Shown: piece after piece, positions 26,728-35,312 of the stretch
Layout: every line of letters begins with the position of its first letter
How positions within the stretch are numbered: position 1 is the stretch's first letter
Source of the DNA: JBAYNW01 sp041678605
Lineage (GTDB): Bacteria > Cyanobacteriota > Vampirovibrionia > Gastranaerophilales > Gastranaerophilaceae
Direction: 5' to 3'
Length of the DNA: 64,000 nucleotides
NCBI GenBank assembly: GCA_041678605.1
Contig: JBAYNW010000005.1
Span: 1-64,000, forward strand
Position numbers and translations under genes: made by a program
Notes under the pieces: generated by a model
The model's database searches: none
What the model was told of the DNA's origin: nothing
Seen by the model: the letters and a program-made list of their open reading frames with translations, nothing else

Positions 26728-26757
26728 TAGACAAAAAACATTGCCTTGAGGTATAAT
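26728..26757 (+). promoter_or_regulatory. Promoter between RNA copy 1 and the DUF3800 reading frame
   Basis: TAGACA (26728-26733), 18-bp spacer, TATAAT (26752-26757). Transcription would start near 26764 and not include copy 1, so copy 1 would need its own promoter; a TATAAT at 26595-26600 could serve. Confidence 0.45.
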
Positions 26758-26794
26758 ATTTTAGAAGGATTATTTTGGTAGGGGCTGTCGGTAT

Positions 26795-27399
26795 TTGAAA
26801 CACTATATTTTTGCAGATGAAAGCAATTTAAATTCTGAATATTTGTTAATAGGTGGGATATGGGTTGATGAACCAACTTATAGGGAAGTCGTTGAAAGAT
26901 GTAACCAATTTAAAAAATCTATCAAGTGGACAATTGATGCTAAGTTTAATTGGAAAAACGTTTCCAAATTGACATTACCGCACTATAAAAAATTTATTGA
27001 TATATTTTTTGAATTCAATTTGAAATTTAATACAATAATCATCAACCAAAAGGAAATTTCAATAATAAAGAGGAAACTCGATTGGATATTTTAAAAGAGA
27101 TTTTGAAATATGGAAAACCAAAATATTTATCAAAAGGTTTAAATATAAAATCTTTAGAACCTGTCAATTCAAAAAATTATAACTTAATACAATTTTCTGA
27201 TATTTTGTTAGGAGCTTTGGGTTTTCATTATAATAAAAGGCATCTAAGAGAGAATGCCAGCAAAGTTAAATGTGAACTTGCACAATACATAGCAACAAAA
27301 ATAGGCACAAAAAATCTTAATTTTAATACTTCAAAAAATGGCTATAAAAACTTCAACATATGGTTATTTAAGCCAAGTAAAATAAAAAGTGCCTTATGA
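26795..27399 (+). pseudogene. DUF3800 gene, broken by frameshift and internal deletion
   Basis: Two frames. 26795-27094 (TTG start, AGGGG upstream) begins HYIFADESNLNSEYLLIGG, the DUF3800 N-terminus with the conserved Asp-Glu-Ser. 27082-27399 continues one frame back with SKNYNLIQFSDILLGALG, the C-terminal half. Reading the second frame upstream of its TTG gives NNKEETRLDILKEIL, which looks coding, so the break lies near 27060. The total is about 200 residues against roughly 240 or more in the family, so part of the middle is lost. DUF3800 is a probable RNase H-fold nuclease family. AT-rich and likely acquired. Confidence 0.7.
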
Positions 27400-27465
27400 T
27401 CTACATAATCCTTCATTCAAAGGGTCTTGAAATAATCCAAGAGTTTCAATCAATAATGGCACTTT
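27386..27465 (+). ncRNA. Structured RNA-like element, copy 2 (3' end of the DUF3800 gene)
   Basis: An 80-nt unit closed by perfect 8-bp arms AAAGTGCC (27386-27393) and GGCACTTT (27458-27465). Hairpin A is ATCCTT-CATTCA-AAGGGT (27408-27425, one T-G pair); hairpin B is CTTGAA-ATAA-TCCAAG (27426-27441, one mismatch); then CAATAATGG. Its 5' arm includes the last codons and stop of the DUF3800 frame. Homologous to copy 1. Confidence 0.5.
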
Positions 27466-27550
27466 CATTTTCATGATAACATATTTTATGAGAAAGTCAA
27501 GCTGACCAAAGATAATTAACCATAAATAATTGAAGCGAGAAGGATTAAAA

Positions 27551-29104
27551 ATGGTATCAAGAGTTATAACAGCAACTACAATCGGATTAAATGCCCATAA
27601 GCTTGATGTGGAAGTGGATTTTGTACATTCGCTGCCTTATATTTCAATTGTCGGACTTCCCGATACTGCCGTAAATGAAGCAAGAGAGAGGGTTCGCTCC
27701 GCTATAAAAAACTCCGGTTTTACGTTTCCTCCGCTTCGCATAATCGTAAATCTGGCTCCTGCGGATATTAAAAAAGAAGGAACAAACTTTGATTTGCCCA
27801 TCGCCATAGGGATTTTGGCACAAAGCGGGTTTATTGAATCCGAAAAAATTAAAGGCACGGCTTTTCTCGGCGAGCTTTCGCTTGATGGAGCGTTAAGAGG
27901 AGTGAACGGCGTCTTGCCGTTGGTTTCGGGGCTAAAAAATATCGGCATAAAGAGGGTTATAGTGCCGATTGTCAATGCAAAAGAGGCGGCTCTGGTTGAA
28001 GGAATTGAGGTTTTTGGGGCTGAATATCTGGTTGATGTCGTAAACCATTTCTCTGAAAATTCTGACGCTAAATTGCCTCAAATTACTGTTGATATTCAGA
28101 AATACTTAAACGAAAACGCCAAACATGACTATATTTATGACTTTAAGGATGTCAAAGGCCAGCAAAAAGCCAAGCGTGCTTTGGAGATAGCTGCGGCAGG
28201 CGGGCATAACCTTCTAATGATGGGTTCTCCGGGGTCAGGCAAAACTCTTATGGCAAAATGTTTTGCGTCGATATTGCCGCCTTTGGAGCTTCAAGAGGCT
28301 CTGGAATTAACTAAAATATACAGTATAAGCGGCCTTTTGCCTTCGAATAAGCCTTTGATAACCCAAAGACCTTACAGACCTGTCCATCACTCGGCTTCTG
28401 CGGTAGGAATTATCGGCGGGGGAGGAAACCCAAAACCCGGTGAAATTACGCTCGCACATCGCGGGGTCTTGTTTTTAGACGAAATGGTGGAATTTCCAAG
28501 AAATGTTCTGGAAACCTTAAGGCAGCCGCTTGAGGATGGGGAAGTTGTTATTTCAAGGGCCCAAATGTCGATTAAGTACCCCGCAGATTTTATGCTGCTC
28601 GGTGCGATGAATCCTTGTCCTTGCGGGTTTTTAGGCGACAGCCAAAAACATTGCACTTGCAGCGAATTCCAAATTCAGCGTTACCGCTCAAGGCTGTCCG
28701 GCCCGCTTTTAGACAGAATTGATTTGCAGATTGAAGTGCCAAGGCTCACTCCCGAAGAACTTTTGAATATGAAAGACGAGGCTGAACCTTCAAGCGAGAT
28801 TAGGAAAAGGGTCGTAAATGCCCGCCAAATTCAGGTTGAAAGGTATAAAAATACTAGTATTTTAACGAATTCGGAACTCAATTCAGATTTAATCAAAAAG
28901 TTTTGCAAGATTGATGAGGGTTCTAAGGAAATGCTCAAGTCGGCGATTATAAAATTCAATCTGTCTGGAAGAAGCTATGACAGGATTTTAAAGCTTTCCA
29001 GAACCGTCGCCGATTTGGAAGGTGTTGAAAATATTTCCCAAATGCACATTGCTCAGGCACTTCAATATCGGACATTTGTCGCCGAAGGTGCTAATGTTTT
29101 CTAG
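27551..29104 (+). CDS. YifB/ComM family Mg-chelatase-like AAA+ ATPase
   Basis: 517 residues from the ATG at 27551 (AGAAGGA upstream); the frame opens 7 codons earlier. An N-terminal Lon-protease-like domain (about 1-170) precedes a Mg-chelatase ChlI-type AAA+ domain: Walker A GSPGSGKT, Walker B VLFLDEM, sensor GAMNPCPCG, and arginine-finger region SGPLLDRID. The C-terminal Mg_chelatase_C domain is present. In naturally competent bacteria ComM helps branch migration during DNA uptake. Confidence 0.93.
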   Translation: MVSRVITATTIGLNAHKLDVEVDFVHSLPYISIVGLPDTAVNEARERVRSAIKNSGFTFPPLRIIVNLAPADIKKEGTNFDLPIAIGILAQSGFIESEKIKGTAFLGELSLDGALRGVNGVLPLVSGLKNIGIKRVIVPIVNAKEAALVEGIEVFGAEYLVDVVNHFSENSDAKLPQITVDIQKYLNENAKHDYIYDFKDVKGQQKAKRALEIAAAGGHNLLMMGSPGSGKTLMAKCFASILPPLELQEALELTKIYSISGLLPSNKPLITQRPYRPVHHSASAVGIIGGGGNPKPGEITLAHRGVLFLDEMVEFPRNVLETLRQPLEDGEVVISRAQMSIKYPADFMLLGAMNPCPCGFLGDSQKHCTCSEFQIQRYRSRLSGPLLDRIDLQIEVPRLTPEELLNMKDEAEPSSEIRKRVVNARQIQVERYKNTSILTNSELNSDLIKKFCKIDEGSKEMLKSAIIKFNLSGRSYDRILKLSRTVADLEGVENISQMHIAQALQYRTFVAEGANVF

Positions 29105-29128
29105 GGTCTGTTGACACAAAAAGTAAAC

Positions 29129-29177
29129 ACGTCATGCTGAACTCGTTTCAGCATCGCAAAAGCGAACGACAATGCGA
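29129..29177. repeat. Partial copy of the 13.6-kb MITE-like repeat
   Basis: ACGTCATGCTGAA ... TTCAGCAT (8-bp stem), followed by the shared CGCAAAAGCGAACGAC. It fills the space between two convergent genes and ends 1 bp before the murT stop, so it probably acts as a bidirectional terminator. Confidence 0.7.
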
Positions 29178-29178
29178 C

Positions 29179-30513
29179 TTACCTCCATTTACCCCTTTGC
29201 ATTTTTAAAAGGGCTGTGTAGGTCGGCAAAATTGTTATTTTTTCATTAATATCAAGAGATGTCAGCAAATGCTCGATTGCGTGGCTGATTTTTGGAATGA
29301 CGGTTATTTTGGATGGGTCCACGCCTGCATATTTAAGCCTTACCGCCATATCATTCGCTCTGTGGCCGGAAACCGTAATCTGGTTTTTAGCTTCCTTTAA
29401 GTATTCAAAATTTGCATCCCAAAGCCAAGATACATCACGCCCGTCGGCGTAATTATCGTTAATCATTATCAGAATATTTGAGGATAGGTCGACTGTTTTA
29501 AGCACCTCGCTGGCTCCTGTCGGGTTCTTTATGAGCTGAACAAGCACCTGATGCCCTTGCAAAATTAGCCTTTCAGCCCTGCCAAAAATGGATTGGTAAG
29601 AATTCAGTGCGTTTTGGATTTGGTTTTGGTCATAACCCAACTCCAGACTTAAAGAAATTGCAGCGAGAGCATTATAAGCGTTATATAATCCTACAAGTCC
29701 GATGTTGAATTCGAAATCGCCCCTGCCTGAAGACACTTTCAGGATTGAATAATCTTCAAAAATTTTCACATCTCCCGAGTAGTCACATTGAGGACGCCTG
29801 TACCCGCAGTTACAGTAATAATGACCCTGTTGGGCATAAAATCTGTTGTTATATCTTAAGGCTTCCGAACAGGCAGGGCAGGTTACGGCTTCTGCCGGAG
29901 CATGTGAGGATATGGAGCTTGAAACTATTTCGACGTTATCAAAACCGAAATAAATTTTTGCTCTTTGTTCTCCCAAATTAGCTACCATTGGATCATCGGC
30001 GTTCAAGAAAAGTTTAAGTTCAGAATTTTTGTCAATGGCTTCCTGTATTTTTCTTGCGGTAGTGTCCAGTTCGCCGTATCTGTCAAGCTGGTCACGAAAT
30101 AAATTTGTCACGAGCAGATAATTTGAGGGTAAATAGTCATACAATTTTGTCAAATAGGCTTCATCTGATTCCAAAACATAATAATCGAACCTTCTAAACG
30201 GCAAAATATCAAGAGCAAGTGCGTTTGCAATGCCGGTCAGCATATTCGCACCTTTTTCGTTGTGGATAACTTTTTGGCCATTCCCTTCTAAGACACTGGC
30301 TATCAGGCCTGCAGTGGTCGTTTTACCGTTTGTGCCGGTGATTGTGATTATGTCTTTTTTAACATATTTCGAGCAGTAGGACAAAAAATCAGGACAAATT
30401 TTTAAAACAATAAGCCCTACAAAAGACGTTCCTGAGGAGCGATGCAGCATGGCTATCAGTATGGCAAGTATTTTTGCGGTCAATATTGAAAGATAAAATT
30501 TAATTTTGCCCAA
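29179..30513 (-). CDS. murT: Mur ligase-family MurT (lipid II isoglutaminyl synthase subunit)
   Basis: 444 residues from a TTG (GAGGA 7 nt upstream). After an N-terminal hydrophobic segment (about 7-45) comes the P-loop ITGTNGKTTT (58-67), NEKGANM, a Cys4 zinc ribbon (CPAC ... CNCG) with RPQCDYSG, and the C-terminal DUF1727 region. With the amidotransferase GatD, MurT amidates the D-Glu of lipid II. gatD is normally adjacent but is not within reach here. Confidence 0.87.
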   Translation of the reverse strand: MGKIKFYLSILTAKILAILIAMLHRSSGTSFVGLIVLKICPDFLSYCSKYVKKDIITITGTNGKTTTAGLIASVLEGNGQKVIHNEKGANMLTGIANALALDILPFRRFDYYVLESDEAYLTKLYDYLPSNYLLVTNLFRDQLDRYGELDTTARKIQEAIDKNSELKLFLNADDPMVANLGEQRAKIYFGFDNVEIVSSSISSHAPAEAVTCPACSEALRYNNRFYAQQGHYYCNCGYRRPQCDYSGDVKIFEDYSILKVSSGRGDFEFNIGLVGLYNAYNALAAISLSLELGYDQNQIQNALNSYQSIFGRAERLILQGHQVLVQLIKNPTGASEVLKTVDLSSNILIMINDNYADGRDVSWLWDANFEYLKEAKNQITVSGHRANDMAVRLKYAGVDPSKITVIPKISHAIEHLLTSLDINEKITILPTYTALLKMQRGKWR

Positions 30514-30600
30514 TTTATAGTCCTCAAGGTGTATTCCAAATAATTATAATTCTGCTTATAATTATAATGTTAATACAAAAACAGATGGTGCGTACGAAAG

Positions 30601-30966
30601 ATGAAAATATTTTTTGTAACATTTTTTATAGCTGAGTTAATTATCGTCATGGCGATAATTTTAAAGATATGCCAATTTGATAAATGCGTAAATAATTGGA
30701 ACAAACTGGTGTTAAGAAACCAAGCAAAAATCAGCGTGGGGCTTGTCGATTTCCGTTTGTTACTGGAAGAATTTACAAAAAATTTATTCGAAATAAGTCA
30801 GGTTATTCTAAAAAAACGGCGGGAATACACCTTCAAATTTCTAAAAACGTCAGTTATTTACGGAAGCCTTTTCTTTTTGAAAGGTAAATACAAAAAATCT
30901 CTGCTTGCTTATCAGATGGTTAAAGAGGTTTACGAGGGCATTAAAGAATCAGAGAACGAAATGTAA
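30601..30966 (+). CDS. Hypothetical membrane-anchored 121-residue protein
   Basis: One N-terminal membrane span (about 3-24, FFVTFFIAELIIVMAIILKI), then a basic helical cytosolic part. No domain recognised. The ribosome site is weak (GAAAG). It is divergent from murT and 70 bp upstream of the reductase gene. A small hairpin (AATTATCG/CGATAATT) lies in its 5' codons. Confidence 0.5.
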   Translation: MKIFFVTFFIAELIIVMAIILKICQFDKCVNNWNKLVLRNQAKISVGLVDFRLLLEEFTKNLFEISQVILKKRREYTFKFLKTSVIYGSLFFLKGKYKKSLLAYQMVKEVYEGIKESENEM

Positions 30967-31037
30967 ATTAGCTTAAAATTTGTACCCATCTCCAGTTTTT
31001 TATTGTATAATAATGTTTGAAGGAGAAACACGAAAAG

Positions 31038-31892
31038 ATGGGGTACAAAATTTTATTTAAGAAGGAGCTTTGTCCAAACCAGTTTGAGCTTGCTATTGAA
31101 GCCCCCTATGTCGTTAGAAATGCCAAAGCAGGGCAGTTTATTATATTAAGAGTTGATGAAGACGGGGAGAGAGTTCCTCTGACAATAGCTGATTTCGACA
31201 AAGAAAAAGGCGAATTGACAATTGTTTATATGGCAGTGGGGTATTCGACAAAAAAGCTTGCACAGCTTGAGGTCGGGGATGAAATTGCTGATTTGGTTGG
31301 GCCTTTAGGCCAGCCGACTCATATCAAGAACTATGGAACGGTTGTTTGCCTCGCCGGAGGATATGGTGCCGCCCCTTGTTATTTGATAGCTAAGGCGTTT
31401 AAGGAGGCAGGAAATAAAGTTTATATGATTATGGGTGCCAGAAACAAAGAGTTGATTTTTTGGCAGGATAAGATGAAAAATGTTTGTGACGAACTTTTTA
31501 TAACGACTGATGACGGTACTTTGGGCGAAAAAGGTTTTGTCACACAGGTTGCAGAAAGAATTATTGCCAAAGAAAAGGTGGATTATGCGATTGCAGTCGG
31601 CCCTATGCCTATGATGAGGGCGGTTGCAAACTTGACAAGAGATAAGGAAATTTATACAGAAGCAAGCATGAATCCTATCATGGTAGACGGAACGGGAATG
31701 TGCGGGGCTTGCAGAGTAACGGTAGGCGGTGAAGTAAAATTTGCCTGCGTGGATGGACCTGATTTTGACGCACATAAGATTGATTTTGATGAAATAATAA
31801 ACAGAAGCAGAATTTATAAAGATAAAGAAGAACAATTTGGAAAAAAACGTGATGAAAACTGTAAATTATACAAACAAAAGGTAAAGGAGTAG
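31038..31892 (+). CDS. NfnA/SudB-like ferredoxin-NADP reductase subunit (FAD, [2Fe-2S])
   Basis: 284 residues from the ATG at 31038; an earlier TTG at 31017 is possible. An FAD-binding barrel (RVDEDGERVPLTIAD), an NAD(P) domain (CLAGGYGAAPCYLIA), and a C-terminal cysteine set GMCGACRV ... FACVDGPDF typical of the [2Fe-2S] site in dihydroorotate-dehydrogenase electron-transfer and NfnA subunits. The NfnB partner (GltD-like) is not adjacent; a 57-residue Cys protein and etfBA follow instead. Role: electron transfer between NAD(P)H and ferredoxin or a flavoprotein. Confidence 0.82.
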   Translation: MGYKILFKKELCPNQFELAIEAPYVVRNAKAGQFIILRVDEDGERVPLTIADFDKEKGELTIVYMAVGYSTKKLAQLEVGDEIADLVGPLGQPTHIKNYGTVVCLAGGYGAAPCYLIAKAFKEAGNKVYMIMGARNKELIFWQDKMKNVCDELFITTDDGTLGEKGFVTQVAERIIAKEKVDYAIAVGPMPMMRAVANLTRDKEIYTEASMNPIMVDGTGMCGACRVTVGGEVKFACVDGPDFDAHKIDFDEIINRSRIYKDKEEQFGKKRDENCKLYKQKVKE

Positions 31893-31895
31893 ATT

Positions 31896-32069
31896 ATGCC
31901 AGACAAGAATATACCTTATTGTCCGCTTATGAGTGCGGGAAATTCAATCGAAGTTATTTGTACTCAAGAAAGATGTGCGTGGTATTTAAAAAACTACAAG
32001 ATGTGTTCAGTGTACGTAATGGCACACAACGCAGCATTGGAAATTCAGTCAAAACAGAGTAAAAAATGA
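31896..32069 (+). CDS. Small cysteine-containing protein between the reductase and etfB
   Basis: 57 residues, MPDKNIPYCPLMSAG through IQSKQSKK. AAAGGAG lies 6 nt before the ATG, and the gene begins 3 nt after the reductase stop, so it is real and co-transcribed. Four cysteines (C9, C22, C27, C37), spaced CPLM ... ICTQERCAW ... KMCSVY, suggest a metal or Fe-S site. The arrangement resembles small Cys proteins found beside redox enzymes, but I know no assigned function. Confidence 0.75.
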   Translation: MPDKNIPYCPLMSAGNSIEVICTQERCAWYLKNYKMCSVYVMAHNAALEIQSKQSKK

Positions 32070-32126
32070 AAAGTGAAAGGTGAAAAGTAGGTTTGGGCCG
32101 GTAGGCTCAACGGCTTAGGGTTAAGT

Positions 32127-32924
32127 ATGAAAATAGCATTATGTATTAAACAGGTGCCGGATACGGCGGATATAAAATGGACGGAAAACAATACGATTCA
32201 GCGGGAAGGCGTCGAAAGCATTATTAATCCTTTCGATACTTATGCCATAGAAACGGCAGTCCGTTTGAAAGAAAAGATTAAGGGAGTTCACATAACGGTG
32301 CTTACGATGGGGCCTCAGCAGGCCGAAGAAATCCTTAAAAAGGCGATTTCAATGGGCGTGGATGAAGGCTTTTTAGTTTCTGACAGAAAATTTGCGGGAG
32401 CCGATACCGTGGCTACATCAAGAACTCTTGCAAGTGCGATTAGGGAAAAAATCGGAGATGTGGACTTAATTATTTGCGGCCAGTTCGCCACAGACGGCGA
32501 TACTGCACAAACAGGGCCGAGTATTGCCCAGCATTTGAATATAGCTCAGGTGACTTATGTAAAAGAAATTATCGGATATGAAAAAGGGTTTTTAACCGTC
32601 AAGAGGGAAGTTGAGGACGGAGTTGAGGTTTTAAAAGTCAAACTTCCGGCACTTTTATGCATGCTTAAATGCGATTACGAGCCTCGGCGTCCAATGATAG
32701 AAGGATTTATAAAGGCTCATAGTGCAAAAATTAAATCCTATTCAATGGATGACATAAAACTTGCTCCCGAAGAAGTCGGGATGAAGGGTTCACCGACTTA
32801 TGTTTCTAAGGCATTCAGGCCCGAACAAAAACAGGGCGGTGAGGTAATTACGCCTAAAAATTCAAAAGACGGAGCAAAGATTTTAAAAGAAAAATTGAAG
32901 GAATTTGAGATTATAAAAGAGTAG
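32127..32924 (+). CDS. etfB: Electron transfer flavoprotein subunit beta
   Basis: 265 residues: KIALCIKQVPDTADIKW start, NPFDTYAIETAVRLKE, LTMGPQQAEE, FATDGDTAQTGP (adenine-nucleotide motif) and the C-terminal recognition-loop region. It forms a heterodimer with EtfA carrying FAD. No acyl-CoA dehydrogenase lies nearby; the redox partner is probably the upstream NfnA-like subunit or an enzyme elsewhere. Confidence 0.93.
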   Translation: MKIALCIKQVPDTADIKWTENNTIQREGVESIINPFDTYAIETAVRLKEKIKGVHITVLTMGPQQAEEILKKAISMGVDEGFLVSDRKFAGADTVATSRTLASAIREKIGDVDLIICGQFATDGDTAQTGPSIAQHLNIAQVTYVKEIIGYEKGFLTVKREVEDGVEVLKVKLPALLCMLKCDYEPRRPMIEGFIKAHSAKIKSYSMDDIKLAPEEVGMKGSPTYVSKAFRPEQKQGGEVITPKNSKDGAKILKEKLKEFEIIKE

Positions 32925-32968
32925 AGAAGAAAGGCAAAGCTGGCTTCAGCCCGCTAATATGAGGAATT

Positions 32969-33955
32969 ATGGAAGAAAATAAAGGGATATTAATTTATGC
33001 AGAATTAACAAGAGAGGGTGAACTGGCACCTGTTGTGCTTGAGTTGGCGAATGCCGCACAGGATTTGGCACAAAAATTAGGGGGCGTTGAGGTAAATGCA
33101 CTTTTAATCAGTTCTGATAATACATTTAAACCTGATTCGCTAAAATGTTTTGATAAGGTTTATACCGTTCAGGACGAGCGGCTTAAGGAATATTCAAACG
33201 AATATTATTCAAAAATTGCAATTGATTTAATAAAAGAGATTAAACCGGAGATTGTTTTGATTGGTGCGACGACTCAAGGAAGGGATTTGGCACCGAGAAT
33301 TTCTTCAAACTTAAACACGGGGCTTACTGCGGATTGTACGAAACTTGACATTAACGAAAAAGGTATGTTGGCGGCGACCCGCCCGACTTTTGGCGGAAAT
33401 TTGATGGCGACGATTTTGTGCAAGAATTTCCCTCAGATGGCGTCTGTCAGACCCAAAGTGCTTAAAAAGGCAGAAAATCCGATTGTAAAAGACACACAGT
33501 TTATCGAAATCAAACCTGAAATTGACAATATAGACAAAAAAGTTGAACTTGTTGAATTTATAAAAAATGTTCAAATAGGCGGGAAAAGGATTGATGAATC
33601 TGAGATTATCGTTGCCGGCGGAAAAGGACTTAAATCTGCAGAAGGTTTCAAGATGCTTGAAGAACTTGCTCAGACCCTTGGCGGTGCTGTCGGTGCGAGC
33701 CGTGCGGCGGTCGATGCGGGCTGGGTTGACCATGCAATACAGGTTGGGCAGACAGGAAAAACCGTTATGCCAAAACTTTATATTGCCTGTGCCATTTCCG
33801 GTGCTATTCAGCACACAGTCGGGATGAACGCTTCCGAGAAGATTATTGCTATAAACAAAGACCCGAAAGCACCGATTTTTCAGGTAGCGGACATCGGAAT
33901 TGTCGGCGATGTGTTTGAAGTCGTTCCGGAATTAATTAAGATGTTGAAAAATTAA
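32969..33955 (+). CDS. etfA: Electron transfer flavoprotein subunit alpha
   Basis: 328 residues. The C-terminal FAD domain shows GGAVGASRAAVDAGW, QVGQTGKTV, YIACAISGAIQH and the ADP-binding INKDPKAPIF. GGAATT precedes the ATG. It pairs with etfB 44 bp upstream. Whether the dimer is bifurcating cannot be decided by eye. Confidence 0.94.
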   Translation: MEENKGILIYAELTREGELAPVVLELANAAQDLAQKLGGVEVNALLISSDNTFKPDSLKCFDKVYTVQDERLKEYSNEYYSKIAIDLIKEIKPEIVLIGATTQGRDLAPRISSNLNTGLTADCTKLDINEKGMLAATRPTFGGNLMATILCKNFPQMASVRPKVLKKAENPIVKDTQFIEIKPEIDNIDKKVELVEFIKNVQIGGKRIDESEIIVAGGKGLKSAEGFKMLEELAQTLGGAVGASRAAVDAGWVDHAIQVGQTGKTVMPKLYIACAISGAIQHTVGMNASEKIIAINKDPKAPIFQVADIGIVGDVFEVVPELIKMLKN

Positions 33956-33967
33956 AAGAAGGATAAT

Positions 33968-35245
33968 ATGCAAAATACGGTTGTAGTCGGAGCCCAGTGG
34001 GGCGATGAAGGAAAAGCGAAAATTACGGATTTATTGGCAACAAAAGCCGATTTAATCATCAGGTATCAGGGTGGCTGTAACGCTGGTCACACAGTTGTCG
34101 TGGACGATAAAACTTACAAATTCCACCTTATCCCATCCGGAATTTTGTACGAAAGGAAAACGTGTTTTATCGGTGCCGGTACAGTAATTCATCCGGAAAC
34201 TTTTTTGAATGAAATAAAAGCTCTGATTAAAGACAAAATTTCACTTGACGGCCTAAAAATAAGCCCGCTCGCATCGATTACCATGCCTTACCACATTGAG
34301 GTCGACGGTTTTTCTGAAGACACTGCAAAAAAAGGTAAAATAGGCACCACAAAAAAAGGTATCGGCCCGACATATACCGATAAAATTGCCCGTTTTGGAC
34401 TGAAAATTGAAGATTTATACTCTAAAGAAACCCTAAACGAAAAATTGGACGTAATTTTACCAGCAAAAAATAGGGAATTGGCAACCCTGGGGCTAAAACA
34501 ATATACAAGGGAAGAAATAATTTACCTTTGTGCCGGATACGCAGATATTTTCAGGCCATACGTGGCTTTTGACTGGCAGGATATGTTAAATGAGGTCAAA
34601 AAAGGCGGAAAAACGGTACTTTTTGAAGGGGCTCAGGGTATTATGCTCGACGTAGATTACGGAACTTACCCGTTTGTTACAAGTTCAAACCCAATCGCCG
34701 GAGGTGCTTGCACCGGAAGCGGCTTCGGCCCGTCTATGATAAAAGACGTAATCGGTGTTTCAAAGGCGTACATCACAAGAGTTGGCGAAGGCCCTTTTGT
34801 TACAGAGCTTACGGACGAAACAGGCGAAAGAATCCGAAATGTCGGACACGAGTTTGGAACCACAACAGGACGTCCGAGACGCTGCGGCTGGTTTGATGCT
34901 GTAGTCGCCCGTTATGGCGTACTTGTAAGCGGTTTAACATCAATGGCGATTACAAAAATCGACGTGTTTGACGACTTTGACGAGATAAGAATTTGTACCG
35001 CGTACAAAGACACAAGAAACGGTGAAATTCATGAAGATTATCCGACAAATGTCTTTATTCACAAGTATTTGGAACCTGTATACGAAGTTCACAAAGGCTG
35101 GAAATCTGATATAACAAAAGCCAAAGCCTGGGATGAATTGCCGGAGAATGCTCAAAAATACTTAAAACGATTGGAAGAGCTTTTTGAAATCCCCATTTCT
35201 ATTGTAAGTGTCGGGCCGGAGCGTGAACAAACGATAATTTTGTAA
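33968..35245 (+). CDS. purA: Adenylosuccinate synthetase
   Basis: 425 residues, full length: WGDEGKAKITD (GTP/IMP loop, with Ala-Lys in place of the usual Gly-Lys), GCNAGHTVV, KKGIGPTY, EGAQGIMLDVDYGTYPFVTSSN, TTTGRPRRCGW, GP. It converts IMP and Asp to adenylosuccinate. It follows etfA by 12 bp with AGAAGGA. Confidence 0.97.
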   Translation: MQNTVVVGAQWGDEGKAKITDLLATKADLIIRYQGGCNAGHTVVVDDKTYKFHLIPSGILYERKTCFIGAGTVIHPETFLNEIKALIKDKISLDGLKISPLASITMPYHIEVDGFSEDTAKKGKIGTTKKGIGPTYTDKIARFGLKIEDLYSKETLNEKLDVILPAKNRELATLGLKQYTREEIIYLCAGYADIFRPYVAFDWQDMLNEVKKGGKTVLFEGAQGIMLDVDYGTYPFVTSSNPIAGGACTGSGFGPSMIKDVIGVSKAYITRVGEGPFVTELTDETGERIRNVGHEFGTTTGRPRRCGWFDAVVARYGVLVSGLTSMAITKIDVFDDFDEIRICTAYKDTRNGEIHEDYPTNVFIHKYLEPVYEVHKGWKSDITKAKAWDELPENAQKYLKRLEELFEIPISIVSVGPEREQTIIL

Positions 35246-35271
35246 TAAATATCTCACAAGCGAGCGGCTTT

Positions 35272-35303
35272 GCGATGCTGAAATAAATTCAGCATGACGT
35301 TCG
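35272..35303. repeat. Partial copy of the MITE-like repeat upstream of hemW
   Basis: GCGATGCTGAA-ATAAA-TTCAGCATGACGT is identical to 13621-13649 over 29 nt. It sits in the 67-bp purA-hemW spacer, its end abutting the GGAGG used by hemW. Confidence 0.75.
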
Positions 35304-35312
35304 GAGGATTAT

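Noticed and set aside
26795..27399. Two separate intact small genes
   Set aside because: The halves match the N- and C-terminal parts of one DUF3800 protein in shifted frames, so a broken single gene is more likely.
32070..32126. Possible riboswitch before etfB
   Set aside because: The spacer is short, purine-rich and shows no stable fold by eye; nothing matches a known class.
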